Of a stretch of 64,000 nt of DNA, positions 24,901 to 39,900 are shown one piece after another. How positions within the stretch are numbered: the first letter of the stretch is position 1; every line of letters starts with the position of its first letter. The stretch covers positions 43,552,484 through 43,616,483 of the forward strand of contig NC_091395.1 of assembly GCF_032191515.1 (NCBI RefSeq), read 5' to 3'. The DNA comes from Phaenicophaeus curvirostris. Taxonomy: Eukaryota > Chordata > Aves > Cuculiformes > Cuculidae. Made by a program: the position numbers and the translations under genes. The notes under the pieces are model-generated. The model did no database searches. It was not told the origin of the DNA and saw only the letters and a program-made list of their open reading frames with translations.

Positions 24901-27900
24901 TAGCAGATTTTTATTTAACATACAAACTTCTAGGATCCACCAAATCCTGTGGCAGTGGGTTCCCCAGCTTAAGGACATAACGTGAGACCAAACAGCTTCT
25001 TTTGCCTGCATGAAGTCGTGCAGAGCCGTGTGAAATGCTGAGGAGGTTTTTGTTTAAACTGCAGTTTGGAAAACAGCCCTCAACAGACCCCTTTGCAATA
25101 TATGATCACAGAATCACAGAATAACCAGGCTGGAAGAGACCCACCGGATCATCGAGTCCAACCGTTCCTATCAAACACTAAACCATATACCTCAGCACCT
25201 CGTCCACCTGTGCCTTAAACACCTCCAGGGAAGGTGACTCAACCACCTCCCTGGGCAGCCTGTTCCAGTGCCCAATGACCCTTTCTGTAAAGAATTTTTT
25301 CCTAATGTCCAGCCTAAATCTCCCCTGGTGGAGCTTGAGGCCATTCCCTCTTGTCCTGTACCCTGTCACTTGGGAGAAGAGGCCAGCACCCTCCTCTCTA
25401 CAACCTCCTTTCAGGTAGTTGTAGAGAGCAATGAGGTCTCCCCTCAGCCTCCTCTTCTCCAGGCTAAACAACCCCAGCTCTCTCAGGCGCTCCTCATAAG
25501 GCCTGTTCTCCAGCCCCTTCACCAGCTTTGTTGCTCTTCTCTGGACTCTTTCCAGAGCCTCAACATCCTTCTTGTGGTGAGAGGCCCAGAACTGAACACA
25601 GGATTCAAGGAGCGGTCTCACCAGTGCCGAGTACAGAGGGAGAATAACCTCCCTGGACCTGCTGGTCACGCCGTTTCTGATACAAGCCAAGATGCCATTG
25701 GCCTTCTTGGCCACCTGGGCACACTGCTGGCTCATGTTCAGTCGGCTGTCAACCAACACTCCCAGGTCCTTCTCCTCCTGGCAGCTTTCCAGCCAGGCTT
25801 CTCCCAGTCTGTAGCACTGCATAGGGTTGTTGTGCCCCAAGTGCAGGACCCGGCACTTGGCCTTGTTAAACCTCATGCCATTTGACTCAGCCCAGTGGTC
25901 CAGCCTGTCCAGATCCCTTTGCAGAGCTTCTCTACCCTCCATCAGATCGACACTTCCACCCAGCTTAGTGTCGTCCGCAAACTTGCTAAGGGTGCACTCG
26001 ATGCCTTCATCCAGGTCATTGATGAAGACATTGAACAGGGCTGGACCCAGCACTGAGCCCTGGGGAACCCCACTTGTCACTGGCCTCCAGTTGGATTTCA
26101 CACCATTTCCCACCACTCTCTGGGCCCGGCCATCCAACCAGTTTTCCACCCAGGAGAGTGTGCGCCTGTCCAGGCCAGAGGCTGACAGTTTCCCAAGCAG
26201 AATGTTGTGAGAAACTGTGTCAAAGGCTTTACTGAAGTCCAGGAAGACCACATCCACAGCCTTTCCCTCATCCAGCAGCAGAGTCACTTTATCATAGAAG
26301 GGGATCAGGTTAGTCTGGCAAGACCTGCCTTTTGTGAACCCATGTTGACTGGGCCTGGTCACCTGGTTCTCTTGCATGTGCTTCATGATAGCACCCAAGA
26401 TCACCTGCTCCATGACTTTCCCTGGCACTGAGGTCAGACTGACAGGCCTGTAGTTTCCTGTATCCTTCCTGCGACCCTTCTTGTAGATGGGATTACTAGA
26501 TATCAAAACTAAGAAAGTGCACTAAGATGTGCATTCCGCAGGTAAAACTAATGGAGTGGGCTACTTACTAGTTCAGATCTATTATCTATTCAAACATTCG
26601 ACTTTCCTTGCATGCAAACGCAGTGCTTCAGCACAGAGAGTGGTGTGCCTCCCACTTCAAGGAGTCTGTACTCTAAATTAGAGAGACAATGCAGATGAAA
26701 TTTATTCTCCCATGTACCAATGACCTAACATTTTTTCAGTCTCAAAGCTGAATTGATGTCTTTATACACACTGCTGCCTATGGGTGATTAATGCTGATAG
26801 GCATTCATGGAAGAATTTTTAGAAGGACTTTGAAGACAGGGAGGTCATTTGTAGGCTATGACAATGTCCCAGGTTTGTAGAGAGCCAGAAAAAAAAATCA
26901 GCAACACATAAAACCAGCTTTGAGGGTATATAGTTTAGAAGGCACAGAGTGAACGGGAGAAGGAGGGGGACTGAGGCAGGAAGAGTATTTTTTGAAAAAT
27001 ATTGTGCGTGGGAAGTAATGGAAGTAATCTGACAGCTGAAGAATTAGATTGGTGTAAGCAAGATAAAATTATGCAATTGGAAATACAGCTCTGAGCGTGT
27101 GTATTTGCACATGTGTGTGTGCGCTTCAGATCTGAAGCACTGTTACTATTATTTGGCATAGACAGAACAAGCTTATTTGTAGTCATTTGTCTCTGTAGGA
27201 GCCTATGTTGGTATGTAACTGCATGGTTTTCAGAGCTACTGACAGTGATTCATACTGAATGAGTCAAGAAGTCACTGACTGTGGATTTTACTTCTTTGCA
27301 TTTGTTGCTGTTGGTAGAAAGCAGAAGCTTAATATTATTTCAAGCTACAATGAAATAGAATAAACTCTCTGCAGCTTTCCAGCTTCTGGCTGCTTACCCC
27401 TGTGCTATTTTTAAGATCTTCATAGTATGCATATATTTTCTGGCTAGAAAATATAAGTGATTTTCACTGGACAGTTATTCAGTTCCTCAGACTGCATCTT
27501 GGTTTTGTGAAATTTAATGGGGTTTTTTTCTGACAATTAAAGCTACCTCAGCTTTTTAATCTTCACTTGGAAAGAAACGTTGAAGTTAAGCCTGTTGCAT
27601 TAGAAAGGAGCCGTTAGACGTCTGTGTATGACAAAGTGGAGACTTTATATTAATTCCATAATAATATCCTAAGTGCTTCAAAACTTGGGAGGGTTTTTTA
27701 TAAAATGAGAAAATTAACTTAAATTTTCAGCTGGGTTTTTTTTGTTGTTTTGGTGAGAATACACTGCTCACTGTGACAACAAATAAAAAGAGCATTGTCA
27801 TTTTTGTTGGAATTAATTAAAACATAGAAATGAAGAAAACAGCTTTAAAAGTTCTTTTTAGAAATAAATCTGTTAGGCATAATTTAGTTATCGATTTGAT

Positions 27901-30900
27901 GACTTTTTATTCCAACAATTGAAAAATATGATTGAAGCAATATTATATGAGTTGAAGAGAAGTACTTTAATTTAGAATTTAGTAGTATAAGAAAGGACTT
28001 TATTTTAAATGAAGATGAAATATAATTTAGGTTCACATTTTGCAATGTTTATATTTGAAGTGTCTCCAAAGTTGCTTAAAGAGCAAAGTAATAATGTAAA
28101 TGGGTACAATTTAATTTGCAGTTTATAGAGGTATAAATAATTCGTACATTACATAGTCATCATATTAAGTGATCTCTGCGTAAATTAAGGTTTCAAAAAT
28201 ACCTTTCAACTATTTAGCACATTGGCGATAATAGATTTCTAACATGGAAATTTAAAGTAAGCCTACATTTAATTGTTTTTAGACATGCTGTACAACACTC
28301 GGCTCTGTAGCAGAGCTTTTTAAGAGGTGCTAATCACTGTGTATTTGATTTCTTTAGTCTGCTTCACTTGGTTTCTTCATTCTGAACCAACACTTTAAAA
28401 GTCTTAAAACCCAAAGAAAATCCTATTTATGCAACACTTTTATTCTGTGGGTTTGTAATTGGCTAGCTATAAAAATCTGTCCCTGCTAAAAGATGTAATT
28501 TCTTCACAACTTGTTCCTGTTGGTCTCTTGTTGCTTTTTCCAAGTGGCAGTACATAAAAACGTGTTACATTAGCACAGTTATGTATTTAGAAAACGTGAA
28601 GTATAGTGTTCTGCGAGCAGATGTTTGGCTATCACCAAGACTGGTAGATCTTGTTTAAGCAGAGCTTTTGCAAACATCAGAAGTGGGACTGACTGTTCTG
28701 ACACTCTGCTTCAATCCTTTAGGGGAGCATCTGAAATTACCTCCTGTATTTACATGACCTTATTTCAGCTCTTTGTGCCATAAATTAGGTCAGGAATCCC
28801 AACTGCAGTGGGTTACGTTTCTACTTCATAATATTTCAACCCAAAAGGTATTCTCCAGGGCTGTTTTTTTCACCAGCAGGGGAGAAAAGACAGTAATTCT
28901 CAATTATGTGGCACCAGCGGAGAAGCAAAATGCACGTTTCTGGGAAAATGGTTAGCAATATATATTTTCACTGTAATAAAGACTGTGTTGGCATGGTTAG
29001 CGGTTTTGTGCCAATGTGTACAGTTACTTGAACTATGACTTTGTGTTAGGAAGAACAGAAAAGCTCCGCTCAGTCTTCTGGTGGAAAAGATGACATTTCC
29101 TAATGTGTTAAATCATGCGTATCATGTCTTTGAAAGCAGTGAATTAAACAAATACTTATGAAGGATGTCTTATCTCTTGCCTGTGAACTAGTAATGCAGA
29201 CTCTGCCTTATCTGTTTATGAGTTATATAAACCATGCACTCCAGCAACCTTTTATAAACTATAATAGAACAGATAGGATGATAACAGCAACAAAGTGTAA
29301 GTGAGGGCTAGGGGCCTGCTGCAAAGTTTGGGACTGTTTCAGGGTTCCCAGAAAGCCTGGGAGGTTTTAGACTCCAGTATTTTGATTTGGCCTATTACAG
29401 AGACAGGAGCTGGCTCTAATTACAGAGCATTACAGAGCATTACAGAGCACATCTAAGCATCACGAACAAAATGAGTCTTCTGTCCCAAAAAGAAGAGTAG
29501 TCTACATTGGACGTGAACCAAGAGAGGTCCTGGGGCCATGACCCAAGCTACCTATACCTAGGGCATCACTGTTGATTTTAACTATTTATGAATTTCTGCA
29601 CGCCGCGTATTAACTGAATCCGATGCTAGTCACAATTAATTACAGCGTATGCAATGTACTGTTCCATTCTACAGCAACAACCCAGCTCACAGATACTACC
29701 TCGCAACTGACCCTGTGACAGGAGATTTGTATGTTTCCGACACAAACACCCGTAGGATTTATCGGCCCAAGTCTCTCATGGGTGCAAAAGACCTGACCAA
29801 AAACGCTGAGGTAATAGGAGGAACAGGGGAGCAGTGCCTCCCATTTGATGAGGCAAGGTGTGGTGATGGAGGCAAGGCGGTGGAGGCAACTCTCATGAGC
29901 CCTAAAGGTAAAAAGTGTTATCCCTCTGTAATTTTCAAAATAATATGGAAGTCCAGACCCAGACGCGCGATCGTTTTTAATTACTGAACCCAGCAGCTGT
30001 CTCAGAAACATGGATTTGAGTAATTGTTTCCAACTGGAAAGACCATTAAGTAAGAGAGCTACAAGGTTGATTTTTTAGGATATATTTGGCTTTCATTGTT
30101 ATTGAGCATTTTTAAATGCTCATTTAGATTATGTGTTCAGCAGGCAACAGTGAAGATTCAAAAACAGTGTTGCTTTTGGTCTCGCTTATTTTTCCAAGTT
30201 AACTTAAAATCTAGGCCTTTGTCAGCATACTGTCCAATGAACAGCAAATGCAATCAACAGGAATAGATTTCATACTGAACTTTGGTTTATTTTGCAAAAT
30301 ATGCTTACAAGCTGGTTTACTACCTACTGCCTTAAGACCATATTGTATCTACTTATGCCCTTAGTAATGGATAATCTATTCACTGCTAGTACAAAAACCT
30401 CATTTTTATTCTCTTCACTAAAGGAATAGCAATTGACAAGAATGGGTTAATCTACTTTGTTGATGGGACCATGATCAGAAAAGTGGATCAGAATGGAATA
30501 ATATCCACTTTGCTTGGCTCCAACGACCTGACATCAGCACGACCTCTCACCTGTGATACCAGCATGCACATCAGCCAGGTACTTTTAGCTGCTGCCAATT
30601 TGGAAGCCAAACTGGGGCTAGAAATGCAAATGCAGCTTTCTTGCCCCTTGAAGTAAAACTGGGTGGAGCACATAATAGGAATTTAACAGCAGATTCTGGG
30701 GAGACAGAAACCTTTTCCAAGGGCATGAATAACAGTGTGTTCTCCTAGCTATAAATGCTGCTGTATTCAATTTTTCTGCCCATAAATTTCAGTTTAGTTT
30801 AGAACAGCAAAGCTATCAGCAGGAAACATTAAGTCTGGTAGTAAATACTAGGAGAATGGCAGGTCTCTTAGAACTATCTAGGCATGTTGATGTTTTCTGA

Positions 30901-33900
30901 ATCCCTAACAGCCTACTACAGTGAATGAGAGTATACGTACAAAAGAAACATATTTTTCTGTTTGTCTCAAGAAGCTTGTGTAGGTAAGATGGGACATTAT
31001 TAGTGGTATGTTTAAAAGTGGATTACAGTACGATGTTTCATAGTCTGGAAGGGAGTAAGTTATTTTTGCTACTAGAAGAATGAAGGATGAGTAGTCTCCT
31101 TAAACTCTGTACTTTGATATGGCTCTCTATTTTTATGTATTTGTGACACAGAAAAGTATTGCATTTATTGGAGGAGAAATTCAACCTGTGTTACAGTTCC
31201 AATGCAACTGGCTTTTTTTCAGTAAAGTGCATGTTTGAACATTGTTCTTCTTGCCTTCCTGAAAAGCTTTAGTTTGCTGCATGTATTGTCATAAAAGTCT
31301 TTTTGCCATGATAACTCACAGCAGATAAAAAATATCCTTACAGCTGTGCCTAAAGCTGAAGATGAATTAATTCATTTAATCTGCACTGGTTAACTGTTTA
31401 ACCAAACACTTCTCTTTGTTAAGGTTCGTCTGGAATGGCCTACAGATTTGGCTATCAACCCAATGGATAACTCCATTTATGTTTTGGATAACAACGTAGT
31501 TTTGCAAATCACTGAAAACCGTCAGGTTCGCATTGCTGCTGGGAGGCCAATGCACTGCCAGGTTCCTGGGGTGGAGTACACGGTGGGGAAGCACGCAGTA
31601 CAGACCACGCTTGAGTCAGCAACTGCCATCGCAGTGTCCTACAGTGGGGTACTTTACATTACAGAAACCGATGAAAAAAAGATTAATAGGATAAGACAGG
31701 TCACAACTGATGGAGAGATCTCATTAGTAGCTGGAATACCCTCAGAGTGTGATTGCAAAAATGATGTCAACTGTGACTGTTACCAAAATGGAGATGGTTA
31801 TGCTAAAGATGCCAAACTTAATGCCCCTTCCTCCTTAGCTGTGTCTCCGGATGGCACACTGTATATTGCTGATCTGGGAAATATTAGGATACGGGCTGTG
31901 TCAAAGAACAAACCCTTATTGAATTCAATGAACTTTTATGAAGTTGCTTCTCCAACTGACCAAGAGCTTTATATCTTTGATGTCAATGGTACTCACCAGT
32001 ACACTGTGAGTCTAGTCACCGGAGACTATCTGTACAATTTTAGCTACAGTAACGATAATGATATTACTGCAGTAACGGACAGCAATGGGAACACTCTTCG
32101 CATCAGACGGGATCCCAACCGAATGCCAGTAAGAGTGGTCTCTCCTGATAACCAAGTCATCTGGTTGACGATAGGTACTAATGGATGTTTGAAAAGCATG
32201 ACTGCACAAGGGCAGGAGCTTGTTTTATTTACCTACCATGGCAACAGTGGACTTCTGGCAACTAAAAGCGATGAGACTGGATGGACCACTTTTTTTGAGT
32301 AAGTACATAAAATAAAATTCGATGCCTTATAGTTTTACTGAGTTACTCAGTACCGTTTGAAGTATTTCTGGAGACTGATGAAGTAACTGTAAAGGTGGCC
32401 CTTGATAACAGATACTTTGCTTCCCATGCTGTCTTCCTTTGATTGACTTCTTCTAAACATTGGATCTGAATAATTTTAAATTCATTATTTTGAATTTCTG
32501 TCTTATATATTGAAGTAATAGTGAGACATCTCACTCTTGTCAAGAAAGCTGTAACTCAGACAACCACAGTTCTGTAGATTAGCATCCAAACCCAGATTTT
32601 CATCCCATTTACTCATCAGATTGACATTGTACTGCAGCAAATGCTGACAAGAAATTTGTCTTCACTCCTCAATATTTTTTTCTTCCTTTTTTTTTCTAAG
32701 TAAAAGCATGTCTGCATAGTGTTTTACATCCAAAGAAAGGCTGAAGTTGTAAAAGTTTGTGTTGTATGGAGTGGCGAATATGCAGGAACAATCTCCTGGA
32801 TGACAGGGCAGGCTTTCACACAGGTGGACCTGGGCAGAAGTAGCTGAGAAACGAAATATGGGATGTAAGGGGAAACATCATTCCTGTAGGAATAAACGGA
32901 AAACACAGAGACCACCTGCAATGTGTGCTTTACAGGTACAAGCATAACAGCGAGAGGTATTAGTGGAAGAGTAGGACTTGTCATTTTTCCAGCCTCAGAA
33001 GAAAAATCTTTTCAATGAATTGCATTACCCTGTGTTGCAGTCATTAATTCATCAATGCTTGTTCATAACAGACAGATTAGCAAGCCATTTTACAGAATCC
33101 TCAATTATATTGACTAAGGAAGGTCATGACAATTCATAGATAAACTAGTAGAACCTAAGAGATCACATACAAGATTTATAGGCAACTTCATCCCCAAACA
33201 AGCTGAACTGTAAACTGGTGCACCAAACAAAACTTAAAAAAAAAAATGCAGCCTAAACCACAAACTATTTATTTCAAAAAAGTTCAGTGTAGCATTACCA
33301 CAGACTTTTTTCCAGTCATCTCTTTCAACTGGAAAAATATGTGTATTTTTAAGTCACACGAAAGACCTGTTGAGGCTGGGTAAAACTGTGTCTACGAAGG
33401 AGTGGAAGACGCAGAGTTAGCATGAGAAGTAAAAGTGTTAGAAGGCTCTCAGCTAAGTATTCAGGATTACAAAGGGCATCGTGAAAATCTAGTAAGTCCT
33501 TCTTTTACTTTTTTTTTGCCTCTTCTTTTCTCCTATCTTTATGATGAAATGCAGCAGCAACTGCTGCCAAGGTCAGGGCCTAAAAAAAAGCTTTCAATTC
33601 AACACAAATGATAAAGAAAATAAAGTGCCAGTGTCAGGCAGTGGCAGCAAAGCCAAACATCTGTGTTTTGAGATAACTTCACATTTCTGTCAGTGTACAT
33701 TTGGCTGAGGCAGCGTGCCGGAGGACTCTGAGCACCTGTATCTACTCTCCAGCCTTTACATATGCCCGTCAGAGACACAAGAGCAGCAGGTGCTGCTTCA
33801 CTGCATATTGTGTCCTGAAGTGGAGACAGGGCTAGAAATGCTGATCCCTAACAAAGACAGCAGGTGGAATGGCGCTGCTGCCAGTTTTAAGGTATTCTTA

Positions 33901-36900
33901 CAGTAATCTGTCAATTGGCAAGGCTTTGGCAGCAGGCACATTCCCAAAGCATTAGCGCACGTCTGTAATATTTAATTGTGCATTGGTGCATCCGCTGTGT
34001 ATCTTTTTAGGTCCTGTGAAGAGGACACAGAAACACAGTGAGGATACACAGAGGAGCGAGAATCTGTTCCATCAGGAGGGCATGTGTTCTCCTTCTCCTG
34101 AGTTAGTGTCCTGTGTGCCGAGAGACCAAAGCGCAGCTTTGGATGGGCTGGGAACAGTCATTCATTTCCACCGAGAGTAAATTCAGTGTTTAACTGTGAC
34201 ACATACAACTACTTGTTTCCAGCAGGCGAGTTGGGCAAAGCAGTCAATTTGGGGGATAGTGAAGTCCCTTACTGAAATTAAGGCATCTGCTGGATACAAC
34301 AGGCACTTTCAGTCATGCTGCTGTTCATAGTGGCTAATTGAAGATCTAGAGTTTTAATCAGGGCAGTAGTTTCTCACCATGTTGCCTGTATTTTTTGCCT
34401 ACTGTGGTGTATGGCAGGAGTAGCTGATGGCTCCGGAACGCATCTTAATGACGTCTGCCTGTTCACAAAAAATTGAATATTATATTCACTATTAAGTGGT
34501 TGATAGGTCTATATTTTTCATCATAGGAGAATTTAGGGTACTGTGTGTCATGAAGCACATTCTTATTTACTGAGTCTGCAAATAGCCACTTTTCATACCT
34601 GATCTGTTTTCATGCACACTTTCTGGTCTGAGTTAGGTTATGTCCAGCTGGCTTACGGAGAACCCAAAGGGCAGATTCTTCCCCTCAATAAGTATTACTA
34701 TTATTTTCAAGCTGCTGTTTATACACTTCCTAAACATTTACCTCAGACCAATGTCTCTTAGAATTCCCAAGCTGAAATAATTACAGATAAAGCTAGGCAA
34801 TTTCACTCACCCTAAATCTGCAAGTGTATGAGGCTTTTGCGGAAGCAGATATTAATCTCCTCCCTGTAGCCATGGTGAAGCAGTAATCTGTGTAATTGCA
34901 ACAAGGAAGATTCAGATTAGACATTTGGAATAACTTCACGGTGAAGATTTTGGAGCCCTAGAGCAGACGTACAATGATAGTGAACCCTTGCCCTTCACAG
35001 ACTGTCTTTAAGAACAGTTTAGACATCTTTCAGGAAGAGCAGATCCTGCCTTGGGGTAGGGGTTGGACCATACGACCTCTCACAGTCCCTTCCAGTCATG
35101 TTTTCTGTGATGCTCTGTACAAGTTAATACCAAAAATAAAAAATTGCACTGATTATGTAAAGCTACAGGGAATAAGTGAAGAAAAAAAAAAAGCAGTGCG
35201 TTATTTTTCCTGCCAAAGCAGCATTCTTAAAAACATCCATCGGGCATCTTAGCTGCTTACTTCTTTCTAACATAAAATCCCCATGCACCAAATTTGTGTC
35301 TGTATATTTCCCTTTTGAAGAAAAAAATAGATATAAACACAACTGTTTTGCCATTTTTTATTCTAAGATCAGCAAATATTATTGTGACTTTGCTTTTCAT
35401 TGCTGATGATTTGTAACATTAAATCTAACTAGGCTGGGTTTCCAGAGGCTTCTACTACTATTGCCAAAATAGATGGAAACCATGTGTATCATTTAAGGGC
35501 TTGGGTGGGGGTGTCATAGTATATGTGTGTGTCTCTCTTTTCCAGCTCTTGTATATTCATGTTTGTAGCTAGTGTGGGCTAAAAATCTTCAGCTGAAGAG
35601 TTTTCTGTTGAAAAAGATAAAGTCTCGTTGAAACGGACAGGCTTCCCTCAAATGTCAGGCGAGGAATAAGAAATTAGAAGAAATCATTCTGACCTCCTTT
35701 TTCTGTTTTACTAAAAAAGCAAAATATTTCACTTTCATTGCTATATGTGCTTTCTTTTAATATTAGACTTATTTCTATATTTTATTTACTCTGTTGTATT
35801 AGTCAGAGTCTCAAAATATTTTGGGAAGAGGATAGAATTTATATTCCATGGCGAATTTAGACTTTTTCCCAGTCTGAGTTAAAACTTTTCAACTGTTAGA
35901 AAGTGCAGTGGACAAGAAATGTCATTTTTTAACTTGCTTTGTGTGTGGCTGGGTTGTTTCACCCTTTGGTTGTCACATATCTGTTTAAATGGCAGAAGTT
36001 ATACTGCAGTAAAAATATTGTGGGTTTAGTAATAAAAAGGTCAGTCTTTGGAGCAAATTCCATAATAGATTTGTTAACAATTCTCTTGTTCAAATCTGTC
36101 TGTATAACTGGAGAATGGATCCAAAGAACTTAGATCATTTCCATTGAGTTCTCAGTGATTTGAGAACAGATTTATGGAAACATTTTAATCTTTTTTTTTT
36201 CCTTTTTTTCATAACAACTTTTCAGTGAAAAGAGGAAATCTTTGAAAAAACACTGCATCCCAAAAACTGGCAGTCACTGCATTTGGACTTGTTTCTTTTC
36301 ATGGCTTTTTTCCACAGTCTTAATTCACACAATTATCAGATCCAAAAGAAGTTTACTTTTTAATTTCATTTAGTCTGGACACTAATTAATCTAGAGTTAG
36401 TCTCTTTTTTGCCTGAAGAAGGGAGGGACTGCCAGATAGGAATTTATTTTTTTTACACTTTGTTTTTTTTCTTATATCTTTAAGGCAAAATGGATTTCTA
36501 AATTCCTATTTTGTTAAAGGTTATAGTCTGCTGCTAGAAAATTGACACTTAATATTTCAAGAATGAGTACTTTTGTATAGTACTGCTAATAGAATTCATA
36601 GTAACTGTTACCTGTTATCAAAGGTCTAAAACCTTGCTGAACAAAAAAGATTAACAGAGCATTCAGAGGACTGAAAATACATGTATACTCAAAAACCAGT
36701 GGAGCTATATGAAGCTGAAGGTCCTCCAAATTAGGTCTTATAATGAAATTATAATATTAAACAAGGTGTAAGTGTAATCAATCTCATCAAATTCTGTTGT
36801 CGTAAAATTGGGAGATATCCGAGCTGCAAACTGTTAACTGTAACTGCATATTATGTATGCATAATATGAACATTTAAACAGATAAATCTTAAAAGTTGAA

Positions 36901-39900
36901 CTAATTATATGCCTATTAACCTTCTGGAAGTGACACTTCCTAGCTTGCCTACATGACATTATTTTTATGCTGCAGTTTCCACTCAGCTTTTACATACAGG
37001 GAGCTAAGCCAGGTGCATAGAAGGAGTATTTTCCCTGGACCTAGGTTTCTGAAGTACCAGAAGTGAACTCCTAAAAAGCCTTGAAGTGCCCCGGTGCAAT
37101 CACTCAGTCATGTAGAAGGTACAGACCTGCCCCTAGTCTGCAACCTCAGGTCTCCATCAAAGCCCTGGCATGCTAACAGTTGCCGGCCAGGGTTTAAATT
37201 CAGCTGAAAATGTAAAAAATAGCTCCCTATTAATTGAAGGTTTGATGATACTCAAGAAGGCAAATTATCCCAGAGAAAAAAACTGCAATTACTCATGAGA
37301 CTTAATCTGAGCGGAAGCATAAGGCAGCCCTCTGAGAAGGTCCCAAGCGTACTGTTCAGCCCCACTTCTTCTGAATCATTTTACTATCCCCAGACACTCC
37401 CTGGGAGTCGCTGGAAGCTGAGCACATGCTTGAGAGGCTGTCACAACTGCACCACTCTCATTTACCTTGCTGCACAACTATTTTGTGTAACCTCAGCCAG
37501 GATGTCACAGAGAAGCCTTTTGGTTGAATTTTTGTTATGCTGCCCCACCAGCCTCTGGCTGCATTGTGCTCTTCAGGTTGCTCAAGGAACTGGTAGAGGC
37601 TGCTCTGCAAAGGAGGATCCCTTCAGGGCAAGATGACAGCCTTAGATGTCTGGGCAGCCCCTGCTGACGCTGGGCTGTGCTGCCAAGGTTGCAGCCTGGT
37701 CCACTTGGCACTCAGGTAGTATCTGAGCCACATAGTCCTTTGAGTTAGTGTGGTCAGTCCAGTGTCGGGCGTTTGGGATCTGTCCCTCTGTGGTCCCAGC
37801 GCAGGTGCTCCTGCAGGCTGCTCTGTAAAAAGGCAACTGTTCCTTCATCTCACAGCACCCTGGAAGGTGCAGGCTGCACGCGCTGTCCTTTGGCCTCCTC
37901 TAACCCCTTTGGTTAAACTCAGATAACTTTTCTCCCTTAGCCACGAATTAATGCCTATAGCCACTTCTTATCTCTTTCCTGCCTTCTTTCCTCTTGCCTT
38001 TCTCTCCTTTTAGGAGCAATATCAGCAGGCAGAGATCTGATCCAGACTAAGATGCTGCTGCCTCAAATTCACTGCCTTTTTTCTGTGTCTCTTTTTTCCT
38101 CTGCAGACCTTGCCCTCCTACTATGTTTCCTTACTATCTTACCTTTTATCTTGCTCCTTGCTGTATCTCCCATCATTTCCCTAAGGAGGGTTTGGCTTCC
38201 CTGCCTTTTCCTTTCCCAGTGGTGCATTTCTACTCAATCCCCTCTTGTATCTCTTGACAGTCCATCCAACGTTTCCCTGAGCGGTTCATGCCCTGAGCTC
38301 ATTTGTCTTTTCCTTCCCATTCTCCCTCTCCCACTCAATTCTTGTCTCCAAGGGGATGCAACAGAATCAGAGAGAGTGACGTTAGCAAGCAGAGCCCTTA
38401 CAAGTTTACTTTGTTCCTAGAGTTAAATTAACAAGCTTTCCAGCCATTCTGGAAGGGTGGTGAAATCATGCAGAGTGTGAAACCTTTATAATAATTTTAC
38501 AGACTAAAAAGAATCACAGGTAAAAATCTATTTTCACTGTGTGCTGGAGAGTATCACCCTTTACACATTAGGCTTTTATTAATGCATTCAGTGCAATGGT
38601 TTTTCTTAAAACTCTGTGATGCAAAGAAAGATACTGCCTCTGGCTTAGACTTGTTTAGTTTCCCCACATAGCAGGCACATCATCTATAACTGTCGGCATT
38701 TGGCAACAGGGAACAGATGATATTTTGCAGTTTTCCTCTTACTTCATCTTAATGCATTGCTTTTGGAGTCTGACTTGGAAATACTGAGATTTGGCTTCTA
38801 AAAAAAGTCTGTGGAACTTCTACTGAAAGGTTTCATTTATATAAAAGCAAATATTTAATTTTGATCAGATAAAAATTATCACCCAATACTAGATGTTAAT
38901 CCATAGAATCATAGAATCACCAGGTTGGAAGAGACCCACCGGATCATCGAGTCCAACCATTCCCACCAATCTCTAAACCATGCCCCTCAGTGCCTCATCC
39001 ACCCGCACCTTAAACACCTCCAGGGAAGGCGACTCAACCACCTCCCTGGGCAGACCGTTCCACTGCCTAATGACCCTTCCAGTCAAGAATTTTTTCCTTA
39101 TGTCGAGCCTGAACCTCCCCTGGCAGAGCTTGAGGCCATTCCCTCTTGTCCTGTGCCCTGTCACTTGGGAGAAGAGGCCAGCTCCCTCCTCTCTACAACC
39201 TCCTTTCAGGTAGTTGTAAAGAGCAATGAGGTCTCCCCTCAGCCTCCTCTTCTCCAGGCTAAACAACCCCAGCTCTCTCAGCCACTCCTCATAAGGCCTG
39301 TTCTCCAGCCCCTTCACCAGCTTTGTTGCTCTTCTCTGGACTCTTTCCAGAGCCTCAACATCCTTCTTGTGGTGAGGAGCCCAGAACTGAACACAGGATT
39401 CAAGGAGTGGTCTCACCAGTGCCGAGTACAGAGGGAGAATAACCTCCCTGGACCTGCTGGTCACGCCATTTCTGATCCAAGCCAAGATGCCATTGGCCTT
39501 CTTGGCCACCTGGGCACACTGCTGGCTCATGTTCAGTCGGCTGCCAACCAACACGCCCAGGTCCCTCTCCTCCAGGCAGCTTTCTAGACAGACTTCTCCT
39601 AGTCTGTAGCTCTGCATAGGGTTGTTGTGCCCCAAGTGCAGGACCCGGCACTTGGCCTTGTTAAACCTCATGCCATTGGACTCAGCCCAGCGGTCCAGCC
39701 TGTTCAGATCCCTTTGCAGAGCCTCCCTACCCTCCAGCAGATCGACACTTCCACCCAGCTTAGTGTCATCTGCAAACTTGCTAAGGGTGCACTCAATGCC
39801 TTCATCCAGGTCATTGATAAAGACATTGAACAGGGCTGGACCCAGCACTGAGCCCTGGGGAACCCCACTTGTCACTGGCCTCCAGCTGGATTTCACACCA

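Larger units (their letters stand above)
23141..29674 (+). other. TENM3: TENM3 intron, 6.5 kb
   Basis: It contains the antisense CR1 at 25103-26491, a (TG)n-like stretch around 27105-27125, and a three-unit 10-bp repeat at 29419-29448. Bases 27500-28500 are AT-rich and free of recognisable repeats. The 146-codon frame at 23629-24069 shows no domain and is treated as chance. Confidence 0.75.

Noticed and set aside
24900..25060. Possible old repeat (gtggcagtgggttccccagc)
   Set aside because: A faint resemblance to an ancient repeat seemed possible, but there was too little to name it.
25268..26210. Plus-strand frames of 127-205 codons
   Set aside because: They are opposite-strand shadows of the CR1 reverse transcriptase; the same shadows recur at 17313-17696 and 38925-40005 in the other CR1 copies.
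37295..37636. 113-codon open frame in a GC-richer intron block
   Set aside because: No similarity to any domain I know. GC content alone lengthens frames; possibly a decayed repeat.
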